64,000 nt of DNA from Dichetophora obliterata (taxonomy: Eukaryota > Arthropoda > Insecta > Diptera > Sciomyzidae): NCBI GenBank assembly GCA_963920525.1, contig OY986436.1, forward strand, positions 6,746,501 through 6,810,500, read 5' to 3'. This document shows positions 50,566-62,216 of this stretch, piece by piece. Under the pieces are notes generated by a model. It was not told where the DNA came from and did no database searches. It saw nothing but the letters and a program-made list of their open reading frames with translations. The stretch's first letter is position 1, and each line of letters begins with the position of its first letter. Both the position numbers and the translations under genes were made by a program.

Positions 50566-51110
50566 TCTTGCAACTGAATAATAACCTCAATATACAGTTC
50601 CTGCAACTAACAACATATCAAAAGTTACAAATATTTTTTAAAGTTGTTGCAACTGAATAACAACCTTAGTGCAGCATTAACTTACAACAATTTTATTCAA
50701 AACTTCTTGCAACTGAATTATAACTCCAATGCAACGTTCATGTATCTAATTGCATTACATAAGTTGCAATGTTTTTTTCTTAAGTTCTTGCAACAGAATA
50801 ATAACCTCAATACATCGTTTTTATATCAAGCTAAACTTTATAAGTTACAATTATGTTTTTTAAACTTGCATCAACTGAATAATAACCTTAATACAGCACA
50901 AGTTTGCAATAATTATTTTTAATGTTCTTGCAACTTAATAAAAACCTTTATTCAACGTTATTTTTCCTAACTACATTTTTTGAGTTATAATAATGTTTCC
51001 TTAAGTTGTAGCAACTGAATAATAACCTCAATACAGCATAAGGTTGCAATGACTATTTTCAATGTTCTTGTAACTGAATAAAAACTTCATTTCAACCTTC
51101 TTCCAACAAT
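50566..51110. repeat. Tandem array with TTGCAACTGAATAATAACC units
   Basis: TTGCAACTGAATAATAACCT or close variants start near 50567, 50646, 50707, 50787, 50867, 50929, 51006 and 51066: alternating spacings of about 61 and 79 bp, so the higher-order unit is about 140 bp. Each is followed by a variable AAGTTGCAAT...TTTTTT segment. The frame 50644-50922 is a translation of the array. Confidence 0.85.
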
Positions 51111-51341
51111 CACAATGATTCACAATGATTCATTGCCATTTATTGAAAAATTTGTTCAATTTGGTAGTCTCGTTGAACGCTGAAATAAAACAAAAGAGGA
51201 TTACATGGTAGTAATGGATTTCTTGTGAACAATAAAATTTACATTTTGCTCATGGCATTTTAGTGTCATAGCAAAATTAGAAACATTTAATTCAAACCGA
51301 AGTCTTGAACATTTAGTTGCTGTGAGATTGATATAACTTAA

Positions 51342-52476
51342 TCTATAGTAATAAAACTCATTTTCTGTTTGTTTGTTTGTTTGTTTGACCTTTATAAAAA
51401 TTTAAACAGCTCAACGGATTTTGCTCAAACTAGGTACACATATTAAGTGTATCCCAACTTAAAATGTTACATACTTAGTTTTTGCCACGCCTCCTCTGAA
51501 ATTTTTCAACTAACGGTAATTTTGTTATTATAAAACTTTTTAGTATCGGAGATTTTTGTGTATTTAATTTTAAAATATTTCTGTTATTTTGACATCAAAA
51601 ACATTCACAAAATCTTCAAAATTGGAGAAATTTTCAGTACAACGACTTTTTCATAAAACATCGTTGCCTAAGAATGAGAAAAAAACGACATGAAAATCAA
51701 AGTTTGGTCTTTCGATGCAAATATCTCCGCTGTCCATTAATATATTTCATTCAAATTTTTTTTGTTCAAAAGTTCAATAAAATCACTTCACAAAAATAGG
51801 TTGAACTGTACCGTTAAGTCAGCGTATGTTATATGCTTTATGATTATGTCAAAAAAAGTCAAAAATATTGACTTTTTACTCAAAAAATGACTCAAACATT
51901 GTTTTTGGTGTAAAAACTAAATCAATTAAAAATTGCACATCTGGCTACCTTTCATATGACAAAGCATTTATTTGCATAAATTCTTCCAGCTAAGCTCAAA
52001 AATTATTTAACTGTTTTTGTCATCAAAATAACCAGGGTACCCCTCTTGATTTTTATCGCGAAATTTATTTTATTCCAAAATGTTGTTTTTATATTTTTTA
52101 CAAAAAAGTCAAGTCTCAAAATAATTTATGTGAAAAAATTACCCTAATATCTCTTTCCAATCAAAAGTTATGGCTAAAAATCTATTTTTTTTCATACCAG
52201 ACTATTAATAAAACTTAGTCTTGTGTCAAAATTCTCTATATAGTTTGAACATCCCCATTTATCTCTAAGAATGCAGTTGTGTGTCTAGAGAAATTACGAA
52301 CATTTTGGATTAAATAAAATCTTCCTTATAGTAATCTACTTAATTTTTGCCTCCCCACTTAAATTCAACATGCTTTTACAAAATTCCAAAATTTAAAAAA
52401 AAAACATTAAATCGAGAAGTGTATATTAAAATGTTTATATAAATTACTCTCGAGTAACACCGGGTATATCAGCTAG
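51342..52476 (+). mobile_element. Helitron-like non-autonomous element
   Basis: Begins TCTATAGTAATAAAACTCAT and ends GGGTATATCAGCTAG followed by T. A TTACTC/GAGTAA hairpin (two-base loop) sits a short way upstream of the CTAG end, and a GTTTGTTTGTTTGTTTG microsatellite lies near the 5' end. A 5' TC, a 3' hairpin plus CTRR and the lack of inverted repeats or target duplication are Helitron features. The start is less certain than the end. No Rep/helicase frame. Confidence 0.55.
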
Positions 52477-52821
52477 TATAATATAATATAATATATATAG
52501 TCGCATGTAGGTTGCTAATTTGTTTTTGCTAAAACATTTTTTATAGGTGCTACAAAAACAAATGTTGTAATAATGTTAGTGTAACGTAAAAAATACTTAT
52601 TTTTTTCAAAACTTTATGAAACATTTTTACAACAAGTGCATTTATTCGTAACATAATTAACATCATAGTTTAACTTATTTGCAACAAAACGAATAATTTG
52701 TTAAAAATAACTTATTTAAAACTTTAATGCAACCCATTTGTGACTAAATTTGTTTAAAAAACTGGAATACCACCGAATTATAACATATTTTTGTTACAAC
52801 TAGCAATCTGTGCTAGCTGGG

Positions 52822-53300
52822 AATGTTATGGTTTTGGGTCGTGTGGTGGCATCTGGAGTTGGGAATCTTATTTTTATTAATGAGAAAATGGATAAGCAAC
52901 TTCATTTGAATATTTTACAGGAAAATTTGTCACCCAGTGTTGAAATGTTGGGGTTAACTGTGAGACAATATTTATTTCAGCAATATAACGATCCAAAACA
53001 TTCGTCTTATCTTGTGCAGGAATAACTAAGCTGCCACTGTAAGCAGTTCGAAAAACCTCCGCAGTCAACTGTTATGAACGCCATTATGCATATTTGGCAC
53101 TTACTAAAAAAAATTCAACATCATCACTTAACGTCAAAAATACGCTCAATTAGGCCATACGAACCGAATGGTCAGAAATAACATCTGAGGAGACATAAAA
53201 TTTAGTGATGGGCATGCGTTGATGTTTAGAGGCGGTAATTCAGTCCAAAGGAGGCCTAACTAAGTCTTAGATGACTCCAAATATACTCGCCCTGATAATA
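52822..53300 (+). pseudogene. Tc1 transposase, catalytic C-terminal part
   Basis: The frame across the insertion reads GGSNVMVLGRVVASGVGNL, with the V-M-V-W-G block altered to V-L-G, then FINEKMDKQLHLNIL and FQQYNDPKHSSYLVQE, matching the FQQDNDPKH block. The catalytic D is replaced by Y (QQYNDPKH). A TAA after LVQE and frame changes follow; the terminal DDE/D E lies in decayed sequence near 53100. Inactive. Confidence 0.88.
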
Positions 53301-53544
53301 AAATAGTAGTATTTTTCACTTCTGCCTAAACTTTTTGATTTTAAAATCATGTTTTTTTTTAGTTTTCTAACATTTAATCTGAAATAAAATGGAAATTAAA
53401 TTATCTTTTGTTGTTAATACATAGTAAAAAGTATATTTTTTAAGTGCCCATACTACTACTTTTTTCTGTAAGTGAAGTGAACAAAATTTTACTAACAAAC
53501 TAACATTTTTAATTGCTTTGTGCCTAAACTTTTTTGATTCACTG

Positions 53545-54087
53545 TTTCTGTGTTCATTAGCAATAACAGCTAAAGTCTGATTTCAAGGTTTCAAGAAATC
53601 TTGCTTCAAAGTTTTCAATAGCTATACAAGTTATATAGCAGCGTCTTTTGTTTTTGTGTCATAACTTTGGCTAGAGTCATGCCAGAAGCTCCAGATTTTG
53701 TGTATTTATAACACTAAATGCGTGAACCACATCTACATCAATAACTCAGTTCTGTCTTAAGTCGACTTAAGCGATTATCGCTTATGAACATAGATATATC
53801 TTAATCTAATTTATATGAAAGCAAATAGTGTTCGTATAAGCTTATCAAAGTCGATGATACTGCAGAAACAATAAAAGACTACTGAAGAGTTGATGTAGCT
53901 ATCAACGAAACAGCTAGTCTGCTTCGTGGTTTGTTCAGGTTAAACAGTGTTGCTGTTGTAACCTGTTGCTTCATGAACTTATTTGGCATTAAGCTCATAT
54001 ATAATTCTAAGAAAATTATATATATTTAGAATTATAAAATTATAAATTATAAAAATTATATATTTTTAGAATTATAAAAACAATATA
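53545..54087. other. Stretch with a double palindrome; no gene
   Basis: CTTAAGTCGACTTAAG (53756-53771) is a perfect 16-bp palindrome overlapping TAAGCGATTATCGCTTA (53768-53784), palindromic except its centre. AAATTATA-type short repeats lie at about 54001-54080. Confidence 0.6.
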
Positions 54088-54334
54088 TCTGTGGTCACAA
54101 GGAATAACGACTAAACTCAAAGTATCGTAAAAAACATCTTTTAATTGCACGAACTACGACCCATTTTTTAAAATATATGAACCGTTACAAACAAAATATG
54201 TGCAGACATAAGTGATGATCAATTCTGGACAAAAAATGGTTATCTGCATACTTTAAAAAATCGGCAATAAAGTAAGTTCCATATCGCTTTTTTACGATAT
54301 TTTGTGTTAAGTCATTATTCCTTGTGACCACAGA
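54088..54334. mobile_element. 247-bp MITE with TCTGTGGTCACAAGG ends, TA-flanked
   Basis: Left TCTGTGGTCACAAGGAATAA and right, reverse-complemented, the same 20 bases; arms match for about 50 bp through ATCGTAAAAAA. TA occurs on both sides, fitting a Tc1/mariner-type MITE. Non-coding. Confidence 0.88.
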
Positions 54335-54631
54335 TATATAGAACAACATATAATTAAAATATGCCATCATTGAGACTAAACCTAGAACTTGTATAAAATA
54401 CTGAAAAGATTGAATTGAGCATTCATAAAGATTAAAAATTGTTGAACAGTGTTATTAAATTTATACTCATTTTATGACAGATAAAAAAAATCAATTAAAA
54501 GGGCAAACAAGTACGATATAGAACGATCGTGCTTATCATACGCATTAGCATATTAAACGAAGATAATAAATTTTCCGCATACAAAACAGCAGTAGAATGA
54601 ATTATATCAACAAAAACAAGTGAGTCAGTCA

Positions 54632-54716
54632 GGTTAATTGTTTGTTGCTTCATTTTCATACGTATTATTTATTGCAGCAACATGTTGCTGTTAATTGTTT
54701 GTTGCTTCATTTTCAT
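54632..54716. repeat. Direct repeat with central palindrome
   Basis: GTTAATTGTTTGTTGCTTCA occurs twice, 58 bp apart, around CAGCAACATGTTGCTG, a perfect 16-bp palindrome at 54675-54690. A further GTTGCTGCAAC follows at 54716. Confidence 0.8.
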
Positions 54717-57134
54717 GTTGCTGCAACACATGCAATTATTTATGCCACTAAACTGTTAATGCAGAAAATATTAAACCAAAAACTTTACAGGTGAGCTTTG
54801 TAATAATAAGCACAAATGAGCGCCACATGCGACTAAAGTAGGTAATATTGTTTTTTTAAGTTTGTTTTGTCATTATTATGTAGGTATTCTGCCATTATAA
54901 AGGAATATGTTTGAAGTAAGAAAACAAAAAATAAATTGCAGTAAATTTTTCTACATTTAAAATTTCCACACTAATATTTTTTTATTTTTTTTTTTTTATT
55001 ATAATTGTTGGCTGTTACTACATATGATATTTGTTAAACGTGCTGTTGTGGTGAAGAAATACACATTAAGATGTAGAGAAGCGCGAACAAATTCATCATA
55101 GTCCAACAACAACGGCGTATAAAAATTGATTTGCTAAGGATGTATATAAAAAAAGTGCTAGCTATCTGCAAACAAACTAAGATTACTTGGTTTTTTTTTC
55201 AAATAAGATGCAAAGCCAAGTAAGTATATTTTAGAGTAGTTTCTTCGCATAATTAAGATAAACTTTTGTTACCAATATTAGCTGCGTTCCATTCGCTTCA
55301 AAATAATCCAGATTATTTTTTTTACATGCAAAGCAAAAACAAAGATAATAATTCTATAACAAATAAGATTATTTTTGCTATCCATATAAAATTGTGATAT
55401 AGCCTTTAAAAAATTTGAAACACAGGTGCCGCAGTGTATATTTTTATGAGCTGTCATGTCATTTCACAATCACTATAAGGTAGCCTTGACAGCTACCTAT
55501 TTTCTCAAGAGCTGCGACCAGCGAAAGTTAAACAAAAGAATACAATATAAACAGCGTGTGCCACACACATTGGCCGCATTCAGCAGAGCCAACAATTTAT
55601 ATAATCGCATAATAATAATAATGAAATTAAATAATGTATAATTTTTCTGACGTCTAGACTAAAACACATTCAGAGAAAAACATTGTTCACTAAGGTTCAC
55701 ATCGCTACCATAAAAGTTCACAACAGTTGTGAACGACACATGTTCTCATGACACCTAATAGTTATTGTATCATATCATGATTGTTTGTTTGAATTTAATT
55801 TTGACTGCAACGGTAGTGCCCTCTACGAGTCATTTTTCTTGCCGTTCCTGTGAGAAAATTTGTTATCGCGATTATATTAAGGCGAAAGGAACGCAGCTAA
55901 TATTATTATTATTATTATTTTTGATGTTCGTAGAAACAACCGGAATACTAGCTCAATAAATGAATTTAATTTAGGATATTAACATATAAATATCTTTAAT
56001 TCAAATTGTATTATATTAAATATTAGGTGACGTAAAGTCTGAAATAACACAGATTTAGAAAACATTGTTATTTTTACTAATTAATGTTTATTAATTAGTT
56101 TGTGGCAATAACTTTTGTTGAATTATTTATGTAACCTTAACAACATAACTAATTGTTGTTGTTTTTTTTTTGTTCTGATAAATGTTAATGCCATAGTCAA
56201 ATTACGCATCAAATTAGTTAAAATTTTGATTAGAACGCAAATTAAACTAGCTTGCCGCAGGAAAAAATTCATTAATACGCATATTTTTGAAGTGAAATTT
56301 TATACGACTAGAGTGCAAGTTCGTAAAAAGTAATAGAACTACTTTATTTAGAATGTTTTACATTTATTATTAGGCTATTTTTCTCTTTAAGCTTAGTATG
56401 CTGTAGGAACAAAAATTTTTAGGCACTTAATTCTACACGCGAAATTTCAGTATAGACTCAACTCCAACACATACTTACTATAACCTGTTTGTTGAATGTG
56501 TTAGTTGAACATTATTCTTGAATGTCAAATTTCCTCCCCAGTTAAATGTACGGACATTTAAACGACAGCAAAATTTTGACATGTTAACTCTCCAATTATG
56601 GTTGTGAACTTGGCTGCATTGAACAAATTTTTATTTCAACAGCGTACTAACCAATGAAAAAAAAATTCGCTACCTTTTCGTTGTCAAAAACGCAATGCAT
56701 TTCTAACGGAAGATTTCTTTTCGCTTCTACAGCATACTAAGCTTTAGCCTATAAACGTGCAAAGAGACACAAGGTCAAGCTCTTTTGTTTTGTTTTACAC
56801 CAAAATATCTTTGAAAAAAAATTAAATTTTTGAAAATTTACTAAGGGATCTTTCTAAATCTCAAACTATTTGATTAATATACAAATTAATTATTAAAAAT
56901 GTGTATAATATTTAATTATAACAAAATAAAAACCACATTCAAGAATAATAATTATGTTATCAGATATGCATAAAAAGTTAAATATTCTTGCTTTAAATAT
57001 CATATTGGTGCCAATACATTTTGTTAATGTTTGAAAATTTATTCAGGCATATGTCTAGGGGTCAAACTTTTTAAGTAACATGTAGAAGAAATCACACTGT
57101 GCGACACCAAAAAAAAAACTGCAAAAATCTGCAC
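54717..57134. other. No gene recognised; one short hairpin
   Basis: GTTCACAACAGTTGTGAAC at 55716-55734 is a perfect 8-bp stem hairpin in a patch with several GTTCAC words. The remainder is AT-rich with small incidental frames (55456, 55765, 56115). Confidence 0.5.
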
Positions 57135-58286
57135 TAGACATGGGTAACGCTGCGCGTTGTTGAGCTATTGAGTTGAATCACTTAAATGAGTTACTGCGCC
57201 GATTCACTTGTGTTAAAAAAAGTAACGCAATAGTTATTAATTGTTATAACGAATCTTTCCAAAGAAGCGACAACATCGTTTCCAATATGAAAAAGGAAAA
57301 CATCACTAGCTGATTTTATTGCAATTTCGGCCCTGCTAAAGGCTTCATCAGAAATCTTTGTGATTTAAGTATGATTTAAACTATCAAATATATAGAATTT
57401 GTATTTAAATCGTATAAAATCAATTGAAAAAATATTTATACAGCAAGCAAAAATTATATAAGTTGTATGGCGTCTTAAACATAGCAATGAAATGTTCGAA
57501 GCGAACATTGTTTGCTTATTTAAATATGGACGAGGAGTTGCAGGAAAAATGCTGCTAAGCATGAGTTTTTGGAGTGTGTTTGATTGTTATGATGCTTTTC
57601 CATTCACGTAATGGTTCTGTCAATATGTATAACAATATGTTGAAGGATTTGGAAAGTAAAAGAAAACTTCAATCAAACTTTAAACTTGTTTATCGTACCC
57701 AAAAATTTAACGATAATAACCGTTGTCGTTATCGGTCATTGTGCATGCCACGTTCATAGAAAATGTCAGTTTTCGCTAACTAACGACACCGAAAATCATC
57801 GTTAACGCGTTTGGGAACTCCACTGCCGAAATGTGTATGTATATCAGTTTGATTGCTAACATTAACCTTTAACGGAATACAGTTTGACTACATGAATAAA
57901 GTAGAAGATTTCTGAATTTTAGGAGAATTCTAAAAATAAAGTTTTTGTTCAGTAACGTTTCATTTTAACAAATAACTTTAATTATTTAAGTAATTTTAAA
58001 TCAATTTATGAGCAGATCTTTAGATATGTGATATTTTGTTTCAGGATTTTTATTTGGTTCCATTTATTTTTACGAAGTGTTACTTCACCACAAAACTTAC
58101 CGCACTCAACCACATAACCCAATACGCTATACAATTCAAAAACAGATTGCGCTAATTCACATCTTGTTATCATAGCATTCCAAACTGCATCATGACGCAA
58201 TTGCGTTAACGCAGTACGCTGATACAGTAAACTGCGCTTATGTTGGTGTATTAGCGCAGCATTTTTTGCTGCTTTACCCATGTCTA
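57135..58286. mobile_element. 1.15-kb hAT-like element with TAGACATGGGTAA ends
   Basis: Left TAGACATGGGTAACGC and right, reverse-complemented, TAGACATGGGTAAAGC. The terminus is of hAT type (TAGAxATGGG). The adjacent 8-mers ATCTGCAC and GTTAGCAC agree at only 5 of 8, so the duplication is eroded or not real. GCGC/GCGTT words are frequent near both ends, including the perfect palindrome ACGCAATTGCGT near 58196. A 321-bp-MITE arm fragment is inserted at 57366-57425. No transposase frame. Confidence 0.6.
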
Positions 58287-58605
58287 GTTAGCACATAGAA
58301 CATACCCACCAAAGCATTTATCTGCGTTATGTAGCTCAGATAAGATATTTTTTCAAGGTCAAATACAACAACAGTTTTATCTATGTCTTTTCCTTTATCT
58401 TCTTATTGAAGTACAGTTACAATTAGAGGCCTTAAGCAAAGTTATTGCCCACAAAATTGAGCTACAATAGCGTCCTCCTAAATTTTTCCGAGAGGTTCAA
58501 ATGCCCCCTTAAGTATAAATACTAATGTAATTCTGGAAAAGTTTGAGATATCAGTTCCATGAATGAATAATGCATGATTCCAGTAAACAAATTTTTAAAC
58601 TTTAA
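58287..58605. other. No recognised feature
   Basis: AT-rich spacer between two elements. Confidence 0.5.
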
Positions 58606-58965
58606 GCATAGTACTATGTTTGCTTGCGTGGAATTTCGCTGACAACATTCATTTTTTTGTTGCGTGAAATTTCTGACATAAATTTTATTGCGAGGAGTTC
58701 CTATGGCAACGTTTCTCAGAGAGACTCACTGAGTGAGTTGGGAAATTTCATATGACCTCTCTCTTTTCACTTAAAAATAAATAGGCAGCACAATTAAACT
58801 GTCGTGAAAAAATGTTGCTCAGAAACATGTTGCGATAATTTCACGCAGCAGAATAGAGTACTGCTCTGACGAAAATGTGAAAATGTACATGCTTGTTTCG
58901 CAGCTGTCATATTTTGTATAGAGATTTGAGCGAAATTTCACAAGAAACTGAACAGAGTACTATGT
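58606..58965. mobile_element. 360-bp MITE with CATAGTACTMTG ends
   Basis: Left GCATAGTACTATGTTTGC and right, reverse-complemented, ACATAGTACTCTGTTCAG continue to share AATTTCGCT. CATAGTACTATG (58607-58618) is a perfect 12-bp palindrome. GAGTACTGCTC and several GAAATTTC words lie inside. Non-coding. Confidence 0.6.
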
Positions 58966-59212
58966 TTTAAAGATAAGACATTTACAACTTTGCACAACAT
59001 TGTATTCTATAAAACCTTGGGCTAACATGTTAAAACTCAAAACATGTCTCTAATTCCTAATTATGTGTTGTACTATAAAGGAAATTATTCCTTATGTACC
59101 AATTATTATCGCAATAAATAAAACTATTATGAAAATTTCTAGATATCTTTTTTTTCCCCTCTAAATTTTGTTTTATTTTGAATTACTTTGAAAAAAATAT
59201 AAGTGAGTGCGT

Positions 59213-60286
59213 CCGGTTATGGGACAGGTTGGATTTTTGGCTTATAACTTTTGATCAAGTGTATAATATTTTAATGCATAGCTGTGGGAAGCTTATCAAA
59301 TAAGCTAAATTTTTGCTAAAGTAATTATGTATATTGATTTAGTCAACCAAAAAAATTGTGAGACCAATTGAAGCATCGCCGCGAATAACGTTGTAAGCGA
59401 CAAACGAATCAAGCATGTTTTTTTTCTTACTACCGTTAAAAATGCTCTGACTTGTGGGATATTTTTTTATATATGTACAGGCAAATTTCTTTACAACTCT
59501 TACAACAATAAAGAGGAAATTGAAATCAAATGGTTCTAAGTGCGCCATTAAAAACGTTTTTCTCAATTCCGGAAAACTTATAATTTGGTCGCTTGCAACG
59601 TTATTCGCGTCGATGCTTCAATTTTATAAAGGGTAATTTTTTTGCCAAAAAAAAATTTGCACCTGGTTGTGGGACACCTTGAAAAATCCATTAAAAATTA
59701 GAAACTTTTTAGAAAAACCACCACAAATACGAAAAGTAACCAACATTTATTCATTAAAGAAGTCTTCAATGGCAAAAAAAAAGCAAATGCATTAAAATCC
59801 AAGCTGGCTGACTTTTCTGGGGTTGGTGTGGCTAAAAATGCGTAAAAATGAAAAAAAAACACAATTTAAATATATCAACGCCAAAAACGATGATATTTGA
59901 CAGTTTGTAAGACAAACGCATATTTTAACTACAAAAAACAACCGTTTACATGAGGTGTCCCACAACTGGGAATTATAGCCATTTCTAAAGTGACTAGCAA
60001 AATTGTATGGTGAACATATTTAGCCAGAAATTTATGTTTCATAACAAGATACAATGAAAAAACTGCATAAATTATGCATAACAGATCTGTCTAAGAGTTA
60101 ATTCACTTCAATTTATCGCACTCGGAAAATTCAAAACTAACTAACATGTAATTTTTTTATTCAATACTCACGCAAGCAAACAAATGCGTGAATTCAATTC
60201 GGTTTTAGCAAACTACAGGTTTGACGATACTCAAATCACCGATATTTGCTTTGTGTCAAAAAATACGAAGGGTGTCCCACAACCGG
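59213..60286. mobile_element. Element with CCGGTTGTGGGACAC ends and internal copies (copy B, inverted)
   Basis: Left CCGGTTATGGGACAGGTTGG matches the right end of copy A (31502-33321), and its right end, reverse-complemented CCGGTTGTGGGACACCCTTC, matches copy A's left end. Internal copies of GGTTGTGGGACACC lie near 59663 and, inverted, near 59949. At 1074 bp it lacks the insertions of copy A. No transposase frame. Confidence 0.8.
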
Positions 60287-60668
60287 AGGCCACTACCCTA
60301 CAGTTTGGAAAATTTAGTATTCTAGCGAAAGAAAAGTATTGAAAATTTCTATGATGGTTTTTGTCTGAAAACTTTCCTTTTTTTTTTACTTATGATGTTG
60401 TAAAAACTTTAGATTGTATGATGAAAACCATGCTAGTTGAAGTTTTAATATAAGATCCACTACTATTGCTAAATGATTTGAATTTTTATTTGGCATCTTA
60501 CGATATTTTAGGAGAATGCGTTGATAGGCATAAGTGGCTGATAAATGTTTTCTGGAATAGAATGTTCAAAAAATTTAATAAACAATTAAAGATACCATGA
60601 TCAAAAGTTTGTTTGTGGAATCATGGGATTAAGGATTAATTTAATTTAAGGCGGTATTTATTATCTAA
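60287..60668. other. No recognised feature
   Basis: AT-rich spacer. Confidence 0.5.
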
Positions 60669-60907
60669 GGGTCAGTTTTTCAGTACGAGTTTAAAGTCTA
60701 GTCATATGAAACCGAGCTTAACTCACCAAAATTGGACGTTTAAACTCGGCTTAGGCAAAAAAGAAAACCATTATATGATAATTTAATTAAATCTAACTTC
60801 AACGAATACTAAAATATCTAGTTAAACCGATATTAAACGCCCAATTTTGGAGAGTTAAGCTAGGTTTAATTTGACTAAAGTTTAAACTCGTACTGAAAAA
60901 ATGGCCC
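60669..60907. mobile_element. 239-bp PIF/Harbinger-like MITE, TAA-flanked
   Basis: Left GGGTCAGTTTTTCAGTACGA and right, reverse-complemented, GGGCCATTTTTTCAGTACGA; arms match for about 85 bp. TAA is repeated directly at both borders (60666-60668 and 60908-60910). A split copy lies at 10081-10720. Confidence 0.88.
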
Positions 60908-60910
60908 TAA

Positions 60911-61757
60911 GAATTAAAGTTGAATAAAGTTGAAAACGATGAATTCTGTGGGACAAGAAATTTGCAACCACTTTGTTGAAGGTCTCAAGTCCAAATTTCA
61001 TGAGAAGGATTTTAATTGTGTGAAGAAATTATAAACGTTGACCTTTAAAAATCGTTTATTTAAGCTAACCCAGAAAAATCTCGTGATGGCTATTTTCTAT
61101 GAGACATTGGCTTCTCCAATGAGGACCATTGAGATATCTGAAGTTACTTTCAGCAATATCGAAATTGTCGCACAGTGTTATTATGATAATTTATTCAACA
61201 TAATTATAAATAATTAGTCGTATGAGTCCAAAGACTTAAACCAATGAAACTTGTGGCACATAAATAAGCCGTTTTTTTCATCTTGCGCATTCCAAGTTAA
61301 AACGGTCTTTAGATAATATTAAATAAATTAATTATTTTGCTAATATTTGACAGTTTCCACACACGTGTAAAACATGTCTTTGCATTTATTTGCTATTCTT
61401 TTGAATTAATAAGTGTCAAAGAAGTTTGCTGAAATATATTCAAAAGTGATTTAACATTTTTGAAACTGCGAACACAGATTTTGTGAGCTCGATAGCAAGC
61501 TTAATTTTTCAATTTAACTTTCAATGACCTTAAAGCTATAAGCATTTTAAGTTTTTTCATTAAAGGTCTTGAAACACTGAAACTATAAATACTTCAAATA
61601 TTTTTGGCGGTACAGAAGCTTTGTGCAAGAATTAATCGAAATTAATAAAAAAAGGATGAATTTAAGAAGGCTTACTTTAACAATATGACAAGCCCCATGA
61701 CTTTTACGTTTTTTTAAAGACGCTTTAGAATGTCGCTATTTTTATTATGCAGTATAT
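60911..61757. other. No recognised feature
   Basis: AT-rich sequence without paired repeats or coding character. Confidence 0.5.
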
Positions 61758-62216
61758 CCCAGCAAAATTTTTGATGCAAATGTGACATGCATTCTTAGGG
61801 ACACTGCTTCCAGAAGACATTCTATAGATCAAAGTGTGCTTTTTCTTAGCCTTATGAAGAAGCTATACCAAGAGGGATTCCTTTGAACTACTTCTGGAAG
61901 ACATTCAAATGGCATTTAAATTCATTTAAAGTTAAAAAGCTATACATAATTATAATATATCGCTCATTTGCTCGAATAACGTCATAACTCAAAAAACAAG
62001 ATTTTTGGGTTTATGATGCTGAATTGTTCTTTATATCATGCTTCATACTGTGTAAAAATTTCATGATATTATTTTGAATATTCTCCGCGTGAGAAGAGAA
62101 AATACCTCTTTCTCTCCATACACGGTGTGAGTCAATTGAAAATTTTACATGCGTTTTATGCAAAATGACTTTTTTGGGGTTATGACGTTCTTCGAGCAAA
62201 TGTGCGATATGTTTTA

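Larger units (their letters stand above)
49696..52821. mobile_element. 3.1-kb nested element with CCCAGCTAGCACA ends
   Basis: Left CCCAGCTAGCACAAAAAGG and right, reverse-complemented, CCCAGCTAGCACAGATTGC. AAT is duplicated at the borders (49693-49695 and 52822-52824). GTTGCAA, GTTACAA or complements recur through both flanks of the element. Inside lie a tandem array (50566-51110) and a Helitron-like insert (51342-52476). No transposase frame recognised. The 61758-62691 element shares the CCCAGC terminus. Confidence 0.85.
49175..53544 (+). mobile_element. Tc1-like DNA transposon, interrupted, with dead transposase
   Basis: Ends CAGTGAATCAAAAAAGTTTA on the left and the same in reverse complement on the right; inverted repeats match for about 55 bp through GGCACAAAGC and AAAAATGTTAGTTT. 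TA borders the left end; the right border has mutated to TT. The transposase is in two pieces on either side of a 3126-bp nested element. Removing that element and one 3-bp duplication leaves about 1.24 kb, normal for Tc1 elements. Confidence 0.9.

Noticed and set aside
50644..50922. 92-codon frame rich in Leu/Gln/Asn
   Set aside because: Translation of the tandem DNA array; the alternating 61/79-bp spacing is not a multiple of three.
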